Shown here piece by piece: positions 16,765 through 25,902 of a DNA stretch of 54,365 nucleotides. Location: NCBI GenBank assembly GCA_037439685.1, contig JBBIVO010000003.1, positions 1-54,365 on the forward strand, read 5' to 3'. A program made the position numbers and the translations under genes. The notes beneath the pieces were generated by a model. That model was not told where the DNA came from and searched no databases. It saw only the letters and a list, made by a program, of their open reading frames with translations. The stretch is from JAGTRB01 sp037439685 (GTDB taxonomy: Archaea; Thermoproteota; Bathyarchaeia; TCS64). Positions within the stretch are counted from its first letter, which is position 1. The number at the start of each line of letters is the position of its first letter.

Positions 16765-17583
16765 TTGGATCCTAGATTCAAGAGGTTCATCGTAGGCCTA
16801 GCGCTTGAGAGCTCTCTGGCGAATGGGTGCCCCGTTCAGGGGCTTCGAGAGCTATACCTAGAGCCCGATCCCGAGAGGGTCAGGGAGCTTCATGAGAGGT
16901 TGATAAACTCGGGGAGGCATGGGGAGAGGGAGGTGGCGATATGGCTCGAGCCCGCCATAGAGATGGGCCCCCTGAGATATGACCCTAGAAGGATAGTCGA
17001 GGAGATGAGGGAGATGGAGTTCCTCCTATACCTCCTTATAAGGAGGGCTGGGGAGGCCCAGAGGGATGTCAACTACTGGATGGACTACATCTCTAACGCG
17101 GCTCAGAGCCTAATCGACGGCTATTGGATAGATGCCAAGATATTCCTGAGCAGGGCCCTCCAGGCCTCGATTAGAAGCTCTATCGAGGGGCTTAAGACGG
17201 ATCCTAGCCTCAGCTATGAGGTCGATGTCCTCCAGAAGGCCACCTTAAGCTACTTCAAGGAGGTCTCAAGCTACCCAATAACCCTGGAGGCCCCGGAGGA
17301 GAGGCTTGACCTCCTGCTCGAGGTACAGGGTATAATGCTTGAGCTGATGACGGCCCGCTGCTGTGGGGGTTGGAGAGGGCCAGCCTCCTCTCTAAGGGCC
17401 ATCCACATCCTAAGCACCCTCCTGCGCCGCTTCCTCAACCCTCAATTCAGCCTAGCGGATGCAAGGGTTGACCTGAAGATGGCATCGGAATACCTGGAGG
17501 CGGACATCGGGGAGGCAGAGGGGGAGGAAAAGGTTGCTGAGCAGAGGCGGAGGATCAATAAACTTGTAGAGGCCTTAACATGA
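16765..17583 (+). CDS. Unknown helical protein
   Basis: A 272-residue reading frame with normal codon use and a TTG start (DPRFKRFIVGLALE). I do not recognise the family. It is mainly alpha-helical, rich in Arg, Glu and Leu, with segments such as RRIVEEMREMEFLLYLLIRR and YISNAAQSLIDGYWIDAKIF. It ends in a charged helix EKVAEQRRRINKLVEAL. No membrane segment, signal peptide or metal motif is visible apart from a CC pair near residue 200. It is convergent with the ATP-grasp operon and 130 bases away. It could be a scaffolding or regulatory protein. Confidence 0.6.
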   Translation: MDPRFKRFIVGLALESSLANGCPVQGLRELYLEPDPERVRELHERLINSGRHGEREVAIWLEPAIEMGPLRYDPRRIVEEMREMEFLLYLLIRRAGEAQRDVNYWMDYISNAAQSLIDGYWIDAKIFLSRALQASIRSSIEGLKTDPSLSYEVDVLQKATLSYFKEVSSYPITLEAPEERLDLLLEVQGIMLELMTARCCGGWRGPASSLRAIHILSTLLRRFLNPQFSLADARVDLKMASEYLEADIGEAEGEEKVAEQRRRINKLVEALT

Positions 17584-17710
17584 AGCCTTAAGAGCCGTTG
17601 AACTCGGTCTTCGATGGAAGGGTTATCTCAAGCTCTATGGTGGCTATGAACGTTTGGGTTTGGGGAGGCCTATCCTCCATCTTTGATGGAAGGCCCAGAG
17701 CCCTGGAGGC

Positions 17711-19315
17711 TTAAAATTTGGCGGTCTCCGCTTGAGGTGAGGGGACCACCTTCTCCATTATGGTCTTTAGCCAGGGTTCCTCGAGCCTCATCCTCATGAG
17801 AAGCCCTTCCACTGGGTGGCTATGGGCGAGTTCAAATCCGAGCCTCTCATAGAACCTCCTGAGCATCCTACCCTTCTCGTCAACCTCCTCCGTGTGGAGC
17901 CTCACCAGCTTGTAGCCCCTCTGCACGCATTGGAGGAGGATGAGGGTTATGAGGGCTGAGCCCACCCCCCTCCCCTCTACGGCGGAGGCGATGGTGTCTA
18001 AATAGAAGGCGTCTCCCTCCCCTGGATCCCTGTATCCGAAGGCGAAGGCTATGGGATCCCCCTCTAGGAAAGCGGTGGCTATGAAGAAGCCCTCCCTCTC
18101 GGCCCTTGATATAATCTCCTCGAAGGTGTATTGGAGTTCGGGCCTGAAAGCCTTAGACTCGACGAGTTGGATGCATCTGAGGAGGCCATCATCTATCGAG
18201 CCTTTTAGGGTTATGTGGCATCTCCCACCTAGAACCTCTGTCAGGTGGGCCTCGACTGCCTTGGCGTAGTCCTGGAGAGGAGGAAGAGCCGGGGCCCAGA
18301 TCTCCTCCCGAGCCTTGATCGGGGGCCTGATACCGTACCTCCTCAGGGCGGCCTCTATTATCTTCCTTATCATCTCGTTGTAGTCCATGCCCGCAGCGTA
18401 GAACATCATCGGGTAGAAGCTCAGCTCATCCGCCTCGACGTTGTAGTCTATTCCTGGGAGGGGGTTGATCTCGAGGAAGTATATCTCTCCCTCCCTGTCC
18501 ATCCTGAAGTCGAGCCTGGCGAAGTCCTTGCAGTTCAGGGCCTTGAAGGCCCTCTTGGATACCTCCTCAAGCCTCCTCCTCACCCCCTCGGGGATCTCAG
18601 CCGGGCATATGTAGTTCTTAGATGAATCGTATATCGTCTTGGCCTTCTGGCCCAGCACGTTCCCAAGCTCCTTAGGGAACCTCGAGAAGTCCACCTCCAA
18701 TATCGGGAGGACCCTTGGCTCCTCTCCCGGCCCATAGTTCCCTATGAGGCCTACGCTGAACTCCCTCCCGTCTATGAACTCCTCCACCAATATGGGCTGC
18801 CTGTAGGCCTCAAGCATCTCCCCAAGCTTCCTCCTCAGAGCCTCCTCATCGTATACCACATTGTCTATGTTTATGCCCATGCTGGAGCCCTCATGGCTCG
18901 GCTTTAGGATGAGGGGAAACCTCAGCCTCGGGTTGAGGGGCTCATCCAGGCCTGTGAAGACCTGGAAGGGGGAGGTCTTGACACCGTGGAACTCGAGTAT
19001 CATCTTGGTGGTCGGCTTGTCGAGGCAGATCGCCGTTGAGAGGATCCCTGAGCCCACGTATGGGATGCCCAGCATCTCGCAGAAGGCCGGGATGTGGGAC
19101 TCCCTGCTCTCCCCCCTCATCCCCTCAGCCCTGTTGAAGACGAGGTCTGGCCTCAGCCTCCTCAGCTTCTCGTAGGCATCCTCATCCGCCTCTATGAAGA
19201 GGTACTCGTACCCGGCCATCTCTATCCCCCTCCTCACCTTCTCGATGGTGTCGGGTGGGTCGTACTCCACCTCGAACTCTCCCTCCTGCCTCCTGGTGTT
19301 GCAGACCAGGGCCAC
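17711..19315 (-). CDS. D-Ala-D-Ala-ligase-like ATP-grasp enzyme fused to a GNAT acetyltransferase
   Basis: 534 residues from a GTG start. Residues 1-330 are an ATP-grasp ligase close to the Ddl family. FNRAEGMRGESRESHIPA (60-77) and YVGSGILSTAICLDK (86-100) sit where Ddl has its N-terminal substrate motifs. KPSHEGSSMGI (138-148) is the ATP-binding loop, YICPAEIP (235-242) is next, and FLEINPLPGID (280-290) carries the magnesium and substrate ligands. The Ddl family joins two amino acids through an acyl phosphate. Residues 367-512 are a GNAT domain with the acetyl-CoA loop VEGRGVGSAL. The fusion suggests ligation followed by N-acetylation. It is the last gene of a three-gene operon, 13 bases after the PP-loop gene. 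The product is unknown and may be an amino-acid dipeptide or cap. Confidence 0.82.
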   Translation of the reverse strand: MALVCNTRRQEGEFEVEYDPPDTIEKVRRGIEMAGYEYLFIEADEDAYEKLRRLRPDLVFNRAEGMRGESRESHIPAFCEMLGIPYVGSGILSTAICLDKPTTKMILEFHGVKTSPFQVFTGLDEPLNPRLRFPLILKPSHEGSSMGINIDNVVYDEEALRRKLGEMLEAYRQPILVEEFIDGREFSVGLIGNYGPGEEPRVLPILEVDFSRFPKELGNVLGQKAKTIYDSSKNYICPAEIPEGVRRRLEEVSKRAFKALNCKDFARLDFRMDREGEIYFLEINPLPGIDYNVEADELSFYPMMFYAAGMDYNEMIRKIIEAALRRYGIRPPIKAREEIWAPALPPLQDYAKAVEAHLTEVLGGRCHITLKGSIDDGLLRCIQLVESKAFRPELQYTFEEIISRAEREGFFIATAFLEGDPIAFAFGYRDPGEGDAFYLDTIASAVEGRGVGSALITLILLQCVQRGYKLVRLHTEEVDEKGRMLRRFYERLGFELAHSHPVEGLLMRMRLEEPWLKTIMEKVVPSPQAETAKF

Positions 19316-19328
19316 CCTAAGCCTCCTC

Positions 19329-20711
19329 TCAGAGTGGATCTCCGAGCACCTCCCTGTATATGCTCACGGCCTCATCCCTGATCCTCGGGGGCATGGTGAT
19401 GCTCTCGTGGATCCCGAAGAACTCCCCGTATAGCTCGTCCTCCCTCTCAAGGGCCTCGTCCAAGAATCGCCTCTCGAACTCCTCGACAAGCTCTGCCTTA
19501 ACCCCCCTCCTCCATGCAAGGTAGAAGGCGAAGAGCTGCTCGTCCCTCCCCCTCCCAGTGAGGGCGTAGGTCATGACGCTCCTCCCCCCGAATAGGGAGA
19601 AGTAGTCCCTGCACTCCCGGGTCAGCATGTTCCTCTCGAGGCCGACCCTCCCAGGGTCGAACCCTGAGGCAACCAGGAGGAGGTACATCTTCCCGCATAC
19701 CGTGCACTCCTGGCACCAGCGCCTCTCCCTCCCAGCCTCGGTCTCGACGAAGCATGACATGTGATACTTGGCCACCTCAGGATACCTCCTGTTCAGGACT
19801 AGGACCACGGCGATGTCGTTCAGGGGCTCTATGACACTCATGGTCCTCACCCTCCCCCCCGTCGCCTGCCTCGTCATCGAGTCTATCTGCAGGGTCCAGA
19901 TGTGGGACTGGTCGTAGGCGGGGTAGCATACGTATCCCTCTCCGTCGTAGTAGTGCTCTCCGCAACTCTGCTCGTTCCCGAAGAGGATGTATCCAGCCTC
20001 GTACCTGTGGGCGACAGGCAGAAGGGTGAGGGCGTACTCGGTGGACTGGAGGCCCCATCCAAGCTCGGTCTTACCAACGCCCAGCTTAACCCCATCCCTC
20101 AGCTCACCGGCCGAGTGATCCACCTTGACGAGTTTCACGCCGAACTCCTTGTGGAAGGCCTCGGCCAGGGCCGTCTTATGCTTCTCCTCATAGGTCAAGG
20201 AGGGCTCCACTATGTAGCCGATCTGGGGATTGAGGCCTATCTCCCTGGATACGGCCCATGTGCAGAGGCTGTCCTTTCCAAAGGATAGGCTGACCACCGA
20301 GGAGTCTTCCCTGGCCTCCCCCTCATACGTTGGAAGCCTTATCCTGTTATCCCTGAAGTTGACCTTCAGGTTCATGAAGCTCCTCAGGTAGGAAGATGTG
20401 CTCTTCCCGTCGACATCGGCGCAGCTCGGAAAGTCCATAACCATGTTCTGGAAGAAGTAGGTCTGGAAGTATGGGGGGGAGGTATTGTACGATATCTCTT
20501 CAGCCCCCATCATCAGGGGTAGATGGATGGTCTGGGCGTATACGAGGTTGTCCACCAGGAACTCCCTAGCCTCAGTATGGTACTCGCTCCAGATGCCGTC
20601 GGGGTAGAAGGTCCCATAGGTCCTCCCCCCGAAGTGGATGATGAACCCGTCTCCAGTCTGCTCAGCGTTAACGGTCAGAGACCTCAATGGATCCCTTCCA
20701 AGACGCTTCAA
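19329..20711 (-). CDS. PP-loop ATPase, MurL/ExsB-like
   Basis: 460 residues with a PP-loop SFGKDS at 143-148 that binds ATP for adenylation. A later cysteine group WCQECTVCGKMY (C-x2-C-x2-C) is followed by LLLVASGFDP. The length, the N-terminal beta-rich domain and the cysteine group fit the family that holds bacterial MurL, which inverts L-Glu in UDP-MurNAc-L-Ala-L-Glu through an adenylated carboxyl. A 7-deazaguanine QueC-like role fits less well because of the large N-terminal domain. In this operon it would be expected to act on an amino acid or peptide carboxyl. The start overlaps the stop of the PLP enzyme by four bases, and the ATP-grasp gene follows 13 bases on. Confidence 0.68.
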   Translation of the reverse strand: MKRLGRDPLRSLTVNAEQTGDGFIIHFGGRTYGTFYPDGIWSEYHTEAREFLVDNLVYAQTIHLPLMMGAEEISYNTSPPYFQTYFFQNMVMDFPSCADVDGKSTSSYLRSFMNLKVNFRDNRIRLPTYEGEAREDSSVVSLSFGKDSLCTWAVSREIGLNPQIGYIVEPSLTYEEKHKTALAEAFHKEFGVKLVKVDHSAGELRDGVKLGVGKTELGWGLQSTEYALTLLPVAHRYEAGYILFGNEQSCGEHYYDGEGYVCYPAYDQSHIWTLQIDSMTRQATGGRVRTMSVIEPLNDIAVVLVLNRRYPEVAKYHMSCFVETEAGRERRWCQECTVCGKMYLLLVASGFDPGRVGLERNMLTRECRDYFSLFGGRSVMTYALTGRGRDEQLFAFYLAWRRGVKAELVEEFERRFLDEALEREDELYGEFFGIHESITMPPRIRDEAVSIYREVLGDPL

Positions 20712-21685
20712 GGGTCTTTAGGCCTCCTGGCCGTGAGGACGGCGACGCAGGCATCTATTTCAGGCCTCTCCTCTTCCAGGAACCTCCTCAGGGAGGCGAG
20801 GGCTGAGGCTGAGGCCGGCAGCACCGATAAGCCCTCCCAAGAGGCGAGTAAACCTGAGTAATAGGCCATCTCCTGATCTGGCACCGGGAATGCGGAGCCT
20901 CCGCTCTCCCATATGGCGTCGAGGGCTAGCTGGCCGTCGAAGGAGTGCCAGGCGACAAGAGGCTCGTTAAAGTCGGTCTCCTTTATCTCTGAGGGTGAGA
21001 GGTCCCTGATCACCCTCCTCCCGAGGAGGAAGCTCCTCAATATGGGGTTGTCGTGGGGCGTGCTCGAGGCGATCATCATAGGTACCCCATCGGTTAACCC
21101 CATATCGCAGAGCATCCTGAAGCCGTGATATACCCCTGAAAGGGTTGTGCCGTTCCCTACAGGAGCCGCCACCACATCGGGGACATGCCCCAGAGCGGTG
21201 TAGATCTCACGGGCTATCGAGGCGTAGCCTCTCAGGGAGGCCCTCGTGTTTTGCTCTAAGCCCGGGTTAGCGTCGTACCAGCCGTTCTCCCTCGCCTCCT
21301 TCGAGGCAAACCACACGGCATCCTCATAGGTTCCTTCGACGAGGTGGACCTCGGCCCCATATCCACCTATCTCCCTGAGCCTCTCTCCACGGTAGCTCGA
21401 CGGGATGTAGACGTGAGCCCTAATCCCGTAGAGGGGGGCGAAGTAGGCGAAGGAGGCCCCGAAGTTGCCGCACGTGGCTATGGCGAGGGAGGCGTAGCCT
21501 CCCTCCCTGGCCTCATCTAGGCATGCCACCGCTGCCCGATCCTTCTGGGAGCCTGTGGGGTTGAAACCCTCCAGTTTGAGGTAGAGGCGCCTGCACCCGA
21601 TCAGGGATTCGAGGCCTCTAGAACGGAGTAGAGGTGTCCCACCAATCCGGTGGGAATTATCCGGAGGCTCGTCGAGTTCCTCCAT
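20708..21685 (-). CDS. Threonine-synthase-like fold-type II PLP enzyme
   Basis: 325 residues with the fold-type II PLP core. GGTPLLRS (15-22) is the usual opening. NPTGSQKDRAA carries the Schiff-base Lys48, where threonine synthase has SFKDR and here Gln precedes Lys. ATCGNFGASFAYFA (about 89-102) binds the cofactor ring, and AAPVGNGTTLSG is the phosphate loop. The length is shorter than archaeal threonine synthase (350-400), and the substitution before Lys48 suggests a specialised enzyme that makes or eliminates a beta- or gamma-substituted amino acid. It is the first gene of the operon, divergent from the helicase, with TATA-like GGTATATATTC (minus strand) at 21728-21738. Confidence 0.78.
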   Translation of the reverse strand: MEELDEPPDNSHRIGGTPLLRSRGLESLIGCRRLYLKLEGFNPTGSQKDRAAVACLDEAREGGYASLAIATCGNFGASFAYFAPLYGIRAHVYIPSSYRGERLREIGGYGAEVHLVEGTYEDAVWFASKEARENGWYDANPGLEQNTRASLRGYASIAREIYTALGHVPDVVAAPVGNGTTLSGVYHGFRMLCDMGLTDGVPMMIASSTPHDNPILRSFLLGRRVIRDLSPSEIKETDFNEPLVAWHSFDGQLALDAIWESGGSAFPVPDQEMAYYSGLLASWEGLSVLPASASALASLRRFLEEERPEIDACVAVLTARRPKDP

Positions 21686-21727
21686 CCTTCCCCTTGATGA
21701 CCTCGATCTCGACGATGCGCTAAGATG

Positions 21728-21738
21728 AATATATACCT
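21728..21738 (-). promoter_or_regulatory. TATA box of the PLP/PP-loop/ATP-grasp operon
   Basis: GGTATATATTC on the minus strand, 43 bases before the ATG at 21685. It is the strongest TATA match in the divergent spacer. Confidence 0.5.
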
Positions 21739-21775
21739 TGTGAGTCGGCCCCGAGCCAGGAGGCTCTGAAATACC

Positions 21776-21783
21776 TTTTTATT
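21776..21783 (+). promoter_or_regulatory. TATA box of the Lhr-type helicase gene
   Basis: TTTTTATT about 28 bases before the ATG at 21808, consistent with a leaderless transcript. Confidence 0.45.
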
Positions 21784-21807
21784 CCTCATGGTATCAATCT
21801 GCTGTGG

Positions 21808-24700
21808 ATGCTCTCCGTCTTCGGGAAGCTCCACCACCACATAAGAGAGGCCCTTGAAGAGTTGGGGTTATCTCGGCCTACGCCTCCCCAGGAGAGGGCT
21901 ATAGGCCCGATCCTCAGAGGGGAGAGCATCCTTCTGGTGGCGCCCACCGCCAGCGGTAAGACGGAGGCGGCCCTCCTCCCCCTCTTCGACCGCCTCCTGA
22001 GAGATGAGGGCAAGAGGGGGATAAGGGGCCTATACATAACCCCCCTAAGAGCCCTGAACAGGGATATGATGAGGAGGCTCGAGTTCTGGGGAGATAGACT
22101 GGGGATAGATATCCAGGTCAGGCATGGGGACACGAGCCTCAGGGAGAGGCGTAGGCAGTCGATGGAGCCCCCGGAGTTGTTGATAACCACTCCCGAGACC
22201 CTCCAGGTCATCCTCCCATCGAGGGAGATGAGGGGTTACCTACACCCCCTGGGCTGGGTGGTGGTGGACGAGATCCATGAGATAGCATCCTCCAAGAGGG
22301 GTTCCCAGCTCTCAGTGGGTCTTGAACGCCTTGAGCTCCTAGCGGGGAGGCCCCTCCAGAGGATAGGCCTCTCAGCCACGGTTGGGAACGCCGAGGAGGT
22401 CGCCTCCCTCCTGGGAGGAGGACGTGAGATATCGGTCATCTTCGTGGAGGTGGAGAAGCCATTTGAGTACAGGTTAGAGTATCCAACCCCGGATGAGGCT
22501 GACTTCGACCTGGCAGATGAGCTTGGAACCACGCCGGAGGCCGTATCCAGGCTCAGGAGGATCAGGGAGCTGATGGAGGGGCATGCCTCAACCCTCATAT
22601 TCGCCCAGGGGAGGGGGCAGGTGGAGCTCCTGGGGAGTAGGCTCTCAAGGATCGAGACCCGCGTCGATGTCCACCACGGCTCTCTCTCAAGGGAGGAGAG
22701 GCAAGAGATAGAGGATAAGCTCAAGGCCGGGGCCCTAAGGGGAGTGGTCTGCACCTCAACCCTCCAGCTTGGCATAGACATAGGGGCCATAGACCTCTGC
22801 GTCCAGTATCTCAGCCCCAGGAGCGTATCAACCCTGATGCAGAGGATCGGAAGGTCTGGCCACGCCCTTGAAAGGCGATCCAAGGGGGTCATCATATCGG
22901 CTTATGGGGAGGACGCCCTCGAGTCGATGGCCATCGTCGAGAGGGCGAGGAGGGGGGAGGCTGAGAGGCTGGATATACCGCTGAGGCCCCTAGACGTCCT
23001 GGCCCACCAGCTGGTTGGCCTGACCCTTGACATGGAGGCGATCGACGAGGATGTGGCCTACAGGATACTCAAGGGGGCCTACCCCTACAGAGGCCTCGAG
23101 AGGGAGGAGCTCGAGGAGGTGGTCGAGTTCATCTCCTCAAGAGGCCTGATAGCCGTGGATGGAGGCATCCTAAGACCCACCTCGAGGGGGCGTAGATACT
23201 ATTACATGAACCTCAGCATGATACGAGACGAGAGGCGCTACCCCTTCGTCAACCTGGCCACGGATAGGGTGATAGGAACCGTCGGAGACGAGTTCTGGAC
23301 CCTCAGGGCCAGGGTAGGCCTCAACGTGATCCTCAGGGGCAAGGTCTGGAGGATAATCCACATAGACGATGAGAGGGGCATCCTATACGCCCTCCCCTCG
23401 GAGGATCCCCTCGGGGCCCTGCCAGGCTGGGATGGGGAGCTCATCCCAGTCCCAAAGGAGGTGGCGATGGACGTGGGAGAGCTGAGGGAGAGGATAGCCT
23501 CCGAATTGTCCAGGGTGGGATCAGCCGAGAGGGTTGTTATTAGCCTATCATCCACGATGGGGGTCGACCAGGAGGCCCTGAGGGCCATGGTCGAAGAGGT
23601 GAACAAGCAGCTATCCCAGGGCTTCCCACTGCCATCTAAGAGGAGGATTGTACTAGAGGGATACGAGAGTTACGTGGTCATCCACAGCACCTTTGGGGAG
23701 AGGGTGAACAGGACGCTGGGCTGCGTCTTCGACGCCATCCTCTCGGAGCATGATATGATATACAGCTGGTGGAACGACGCCTACAGGATATTGATCAAGG
23801 CCCCGAGGAGGATAGGCGGATATGACCTTGAGAGCATGGAGTCATGGCTCTTCCACAACTCTCCCGGGGACGTGGAGAGGCGACTATTAGAGTTCATGGA
23901 GGGGAGGTTCCCCTTCGGATATAGGATGAGGTTCGTAGCTGAGAGGTTCGGGGCCATCCCGAGGGGGAGAGCCCTCAGCCCAAGGGAGCTCGAGGAGCTT
24001 TATAGGAGGTTCAGGAACACCCCGATATACATGGAGACCCTCAGGGAGGCATACAGGGAGAAGCTGGACCTGGAAGAGGCTAAGAGGATCATGAGCCGGG
24101 TCGAGGCCGGAGATATAGAGGTGGTAAGGATTATGAGGGGGAGGCCCAGCCCCCTCGCCAGGCACATCCTGGAGAAGTATGCCGAAACCCCTGAGCTTTT
24201 GGCCCCCAAATTCTCGGTGGATGACCAGCTGGAATACATGAAGAGAAGTATNNNNNNNNNNNNNNNNNNNNNNNNNGGCATGTATGGGCTGTGGGGGGTG
24301 GAGCCGCTCCATCAGGGTGAGAGAGCTCGCTGAGGCCCCGACCTGCGAGGCCTGCGGCTCAAGGCTCCTAGCGGTCCTCAGGAGGCATCAGAGCCCGGAA
24401 ACCCTTCTTTCAACCCTAAGGAGGTGGATGAGGGGAGAACCCCTCGATGAGGTGGAGATGGAGGACATCTCGTATGGCAGGAAGACGGCTGACCTGGTCC
24501 TCTCCCATGGGAAGAGGGCCATAATAGCCCTGACGGTTCAGGGGGTGGGACCCTCAACTGCCTTCTGCATCCTATCGAGGATGCACAGGAGGGAGAGAGA
24601 TCTCTACGAGGACCTCCTGAAGGCCAAGATCCAGTACCTGAGGACCAAGCCCTACTGGGAAGAGGAGAGCAGCCACGCTAGAAGTCGGAGGGGCCGCTGA
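21808..24700 (+). CDS. lhr: Lhr-type superfamily 2 ATP-dependent helicase (contains an assembly gap)
   Basis: A large SF2 helicase acting on DNA, with suspected roles in repair and recombination. The Walker A loop is APTASGKTEAA (Lys51). Motif II is VVVDEIHE (DEIH at 154-157), followed by GLSATVGN. Domain 2 has STLQLGIDIGAID and QRIGRSGHA. The following region fits the Lhr winged-helix and beta domains. A run of 25 N at 24252-24276 interrupts the C-terminal part. After it the true frame continues CMGCGGWSRSIRVREL...CEACGSRLL, a four-cysteine zinc ribbon, to the stop at 24700. The frame changes across the N run, so the gap length is not right. The protein would be about 960 residues. Confidence 0.9.
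24252..24276. other. Assembly gap of 25 N
   Basis: A scaffold gap inside the helicase gene. The frames on each side do not match with 25 bases, so the true gap size differs. Confidence 0.99.
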
Positions 24701-24708
24701 CCAGCCCC

Positions 24709-25887
24709 TTAAGCTTGGCGGCTCAGCAACTCCTCTATAGCCCTGACGGCGTTGGAGACGCCGTCTCCCAGGTTCATGGAGAGGACCTCCCTTATGCGCT
24801 CCATGTAAACCTCCTCCTCTGTGACCCTCTTCACCAGCCTCAGGAGGTTATCCATCGTGAGGTCCCTCTGATGGAGGGCCTCGGCGATCCCGAGCTCCCT
24901 CGCCCTCCTTGCATTCGCATACTGCTCCGTGTGCCCTGGCGTCGGTATCAGGACCTGGGGTTTCCCGTAGCAGAGGTTCTGCAATACCGTCTCATGGCCG
25001 GCTCTTGAGATAACGGCGTCGCAGGCCTTGAGGTATCTGAAGCGGTCTGATATCCATGGAAGGATCGTCAAGGAGCCATATGAACGGGGCTTAGGGTCGA
25101 GGCTAGGCATCCCCATGGAGAGGAGGATCCTATAATCATCCGGGAACCCCCTTAGTATCGGGATGAGCCTAGATAGTAGAGGGATGCGCTCCTCCTCAGG
25201 GCCGCTTATGCTGGCCAGTATGAGGGGCTTCCCCCCCTCCAAACCCGGGAGTTCTTCGTCATACTCCTCGGGCCTCTTTGGGAGGATGGGCCCCACAAAC
25301 CTGACCAGGTTCCTATACCTCTTGGGGATCCTGAGGTGGTCTAGGCTTAAGGTGTAAGGCTCCGGGAAGTCTGGGATGAGGATCATGTCGCTCGTAGCCC
25401 ATCCGCCCCCGATGAGGGTTAACAGAAAGCCGTCGGCCACCTTTGAAAGGTTGAAGTTCCTCTTACTTCTGGGGACTATAAGCTGGAACTGGTTAAGGAT
25501 GAGGGCTGAGGGCAGCCCCAGCAGCCTCGCCGCGAAGATCGATGAGAGCCTCGTATCCGAGACGACGACCTCGGGCTTGAACCGTCTCATGTGCTCTATC
25601 TCAACCTTGACTTGGTTCAGGAAACGAGGCGGGGCCTTTAATCCCCCCTTCACGGATGACATCTTGAGGTCTATGCGCCCCTCATAGACCTCCATCCTCA
25701 TGGAGGGGGCTGAGACCACGGGGAGCTGGCTCCTCCTGAGGTATTCCAGCCCCTCCCGGTAGGTGGAGAAGAGTATCTCGGCCCCCCTCCTCCGAAGCTC
25801 CTCGGCTATGGGTAGACATCTGCCCACGTGGCCTAGGCCTAGGCCACATGGGCTAAAGTAGATCCTCACCCCTTCTAGCCTTCCCAA
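24709..25887 (-). CDS. GT-B glycosyltransferase (GT28/MurG-like)
   Basis: 392 residues. The N-terminal domain opens with YFSPCGLGLGHVGRCLPIAEELRRRG, the glycine-rich loop and histidine of nucleotide-sugar GT-B enzymes. The C-terminal domain has ILPWISDRFRYLKACDAVISRAGHETVLQNLCYGKPQVLIPTPGHTEQYANA, the donor-binding region of the GT28 family. Such enzymes move a sugar from a UDP- or GDP-sugar to a lipid or protein acceptor, usually at the inner membrane face. There are no membrane helices. Close relatives in archaea are annotated as UDP-GlcNAc:undecaprenol or teichuronic acid-like transferases. It is convergent with the helicase and only eight bases beyond it. A link to the ATP-grasp operon 3 kb away is possible. 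Confidence 0.8.
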   Translation of the reverse strand: MGRLEGVRIYFSPCGLGLGHVGRCLPIAEELRRRGAEILFSTYREGLEYLRRSQLPVVSAPSMRMEVYEGRIDLKMSSVKGGLKAPPRFLNQVKVEIEHMRRFKPEVVVSDTRLSSIFAARLLGLPSALILNQFQLIVPRSKRNFNLSKVADGFLLTLIGGGWATSDMILIPDFPEPYTLSLDHLRIPKRYRNLVRFVGPILPKRPEEYDEELPGLEGGKPLILASISGPEEERIPLLSRLIPILRGFPDDYRILLSMGMPSLDPKPRSYGSLTILPWISDRFRYLKACDAVISRAGHETVLQNLCYGKPQVLIPTPGHTEQYANARRARELGIAEALHQRDLTMDNLLRLVKRVTEEEVYMERIREVLSMNLGDGVSNAVRAIEELLSRQA

Positions 25888-25902
25888 CGGGGCCCCATCC
25901 GC

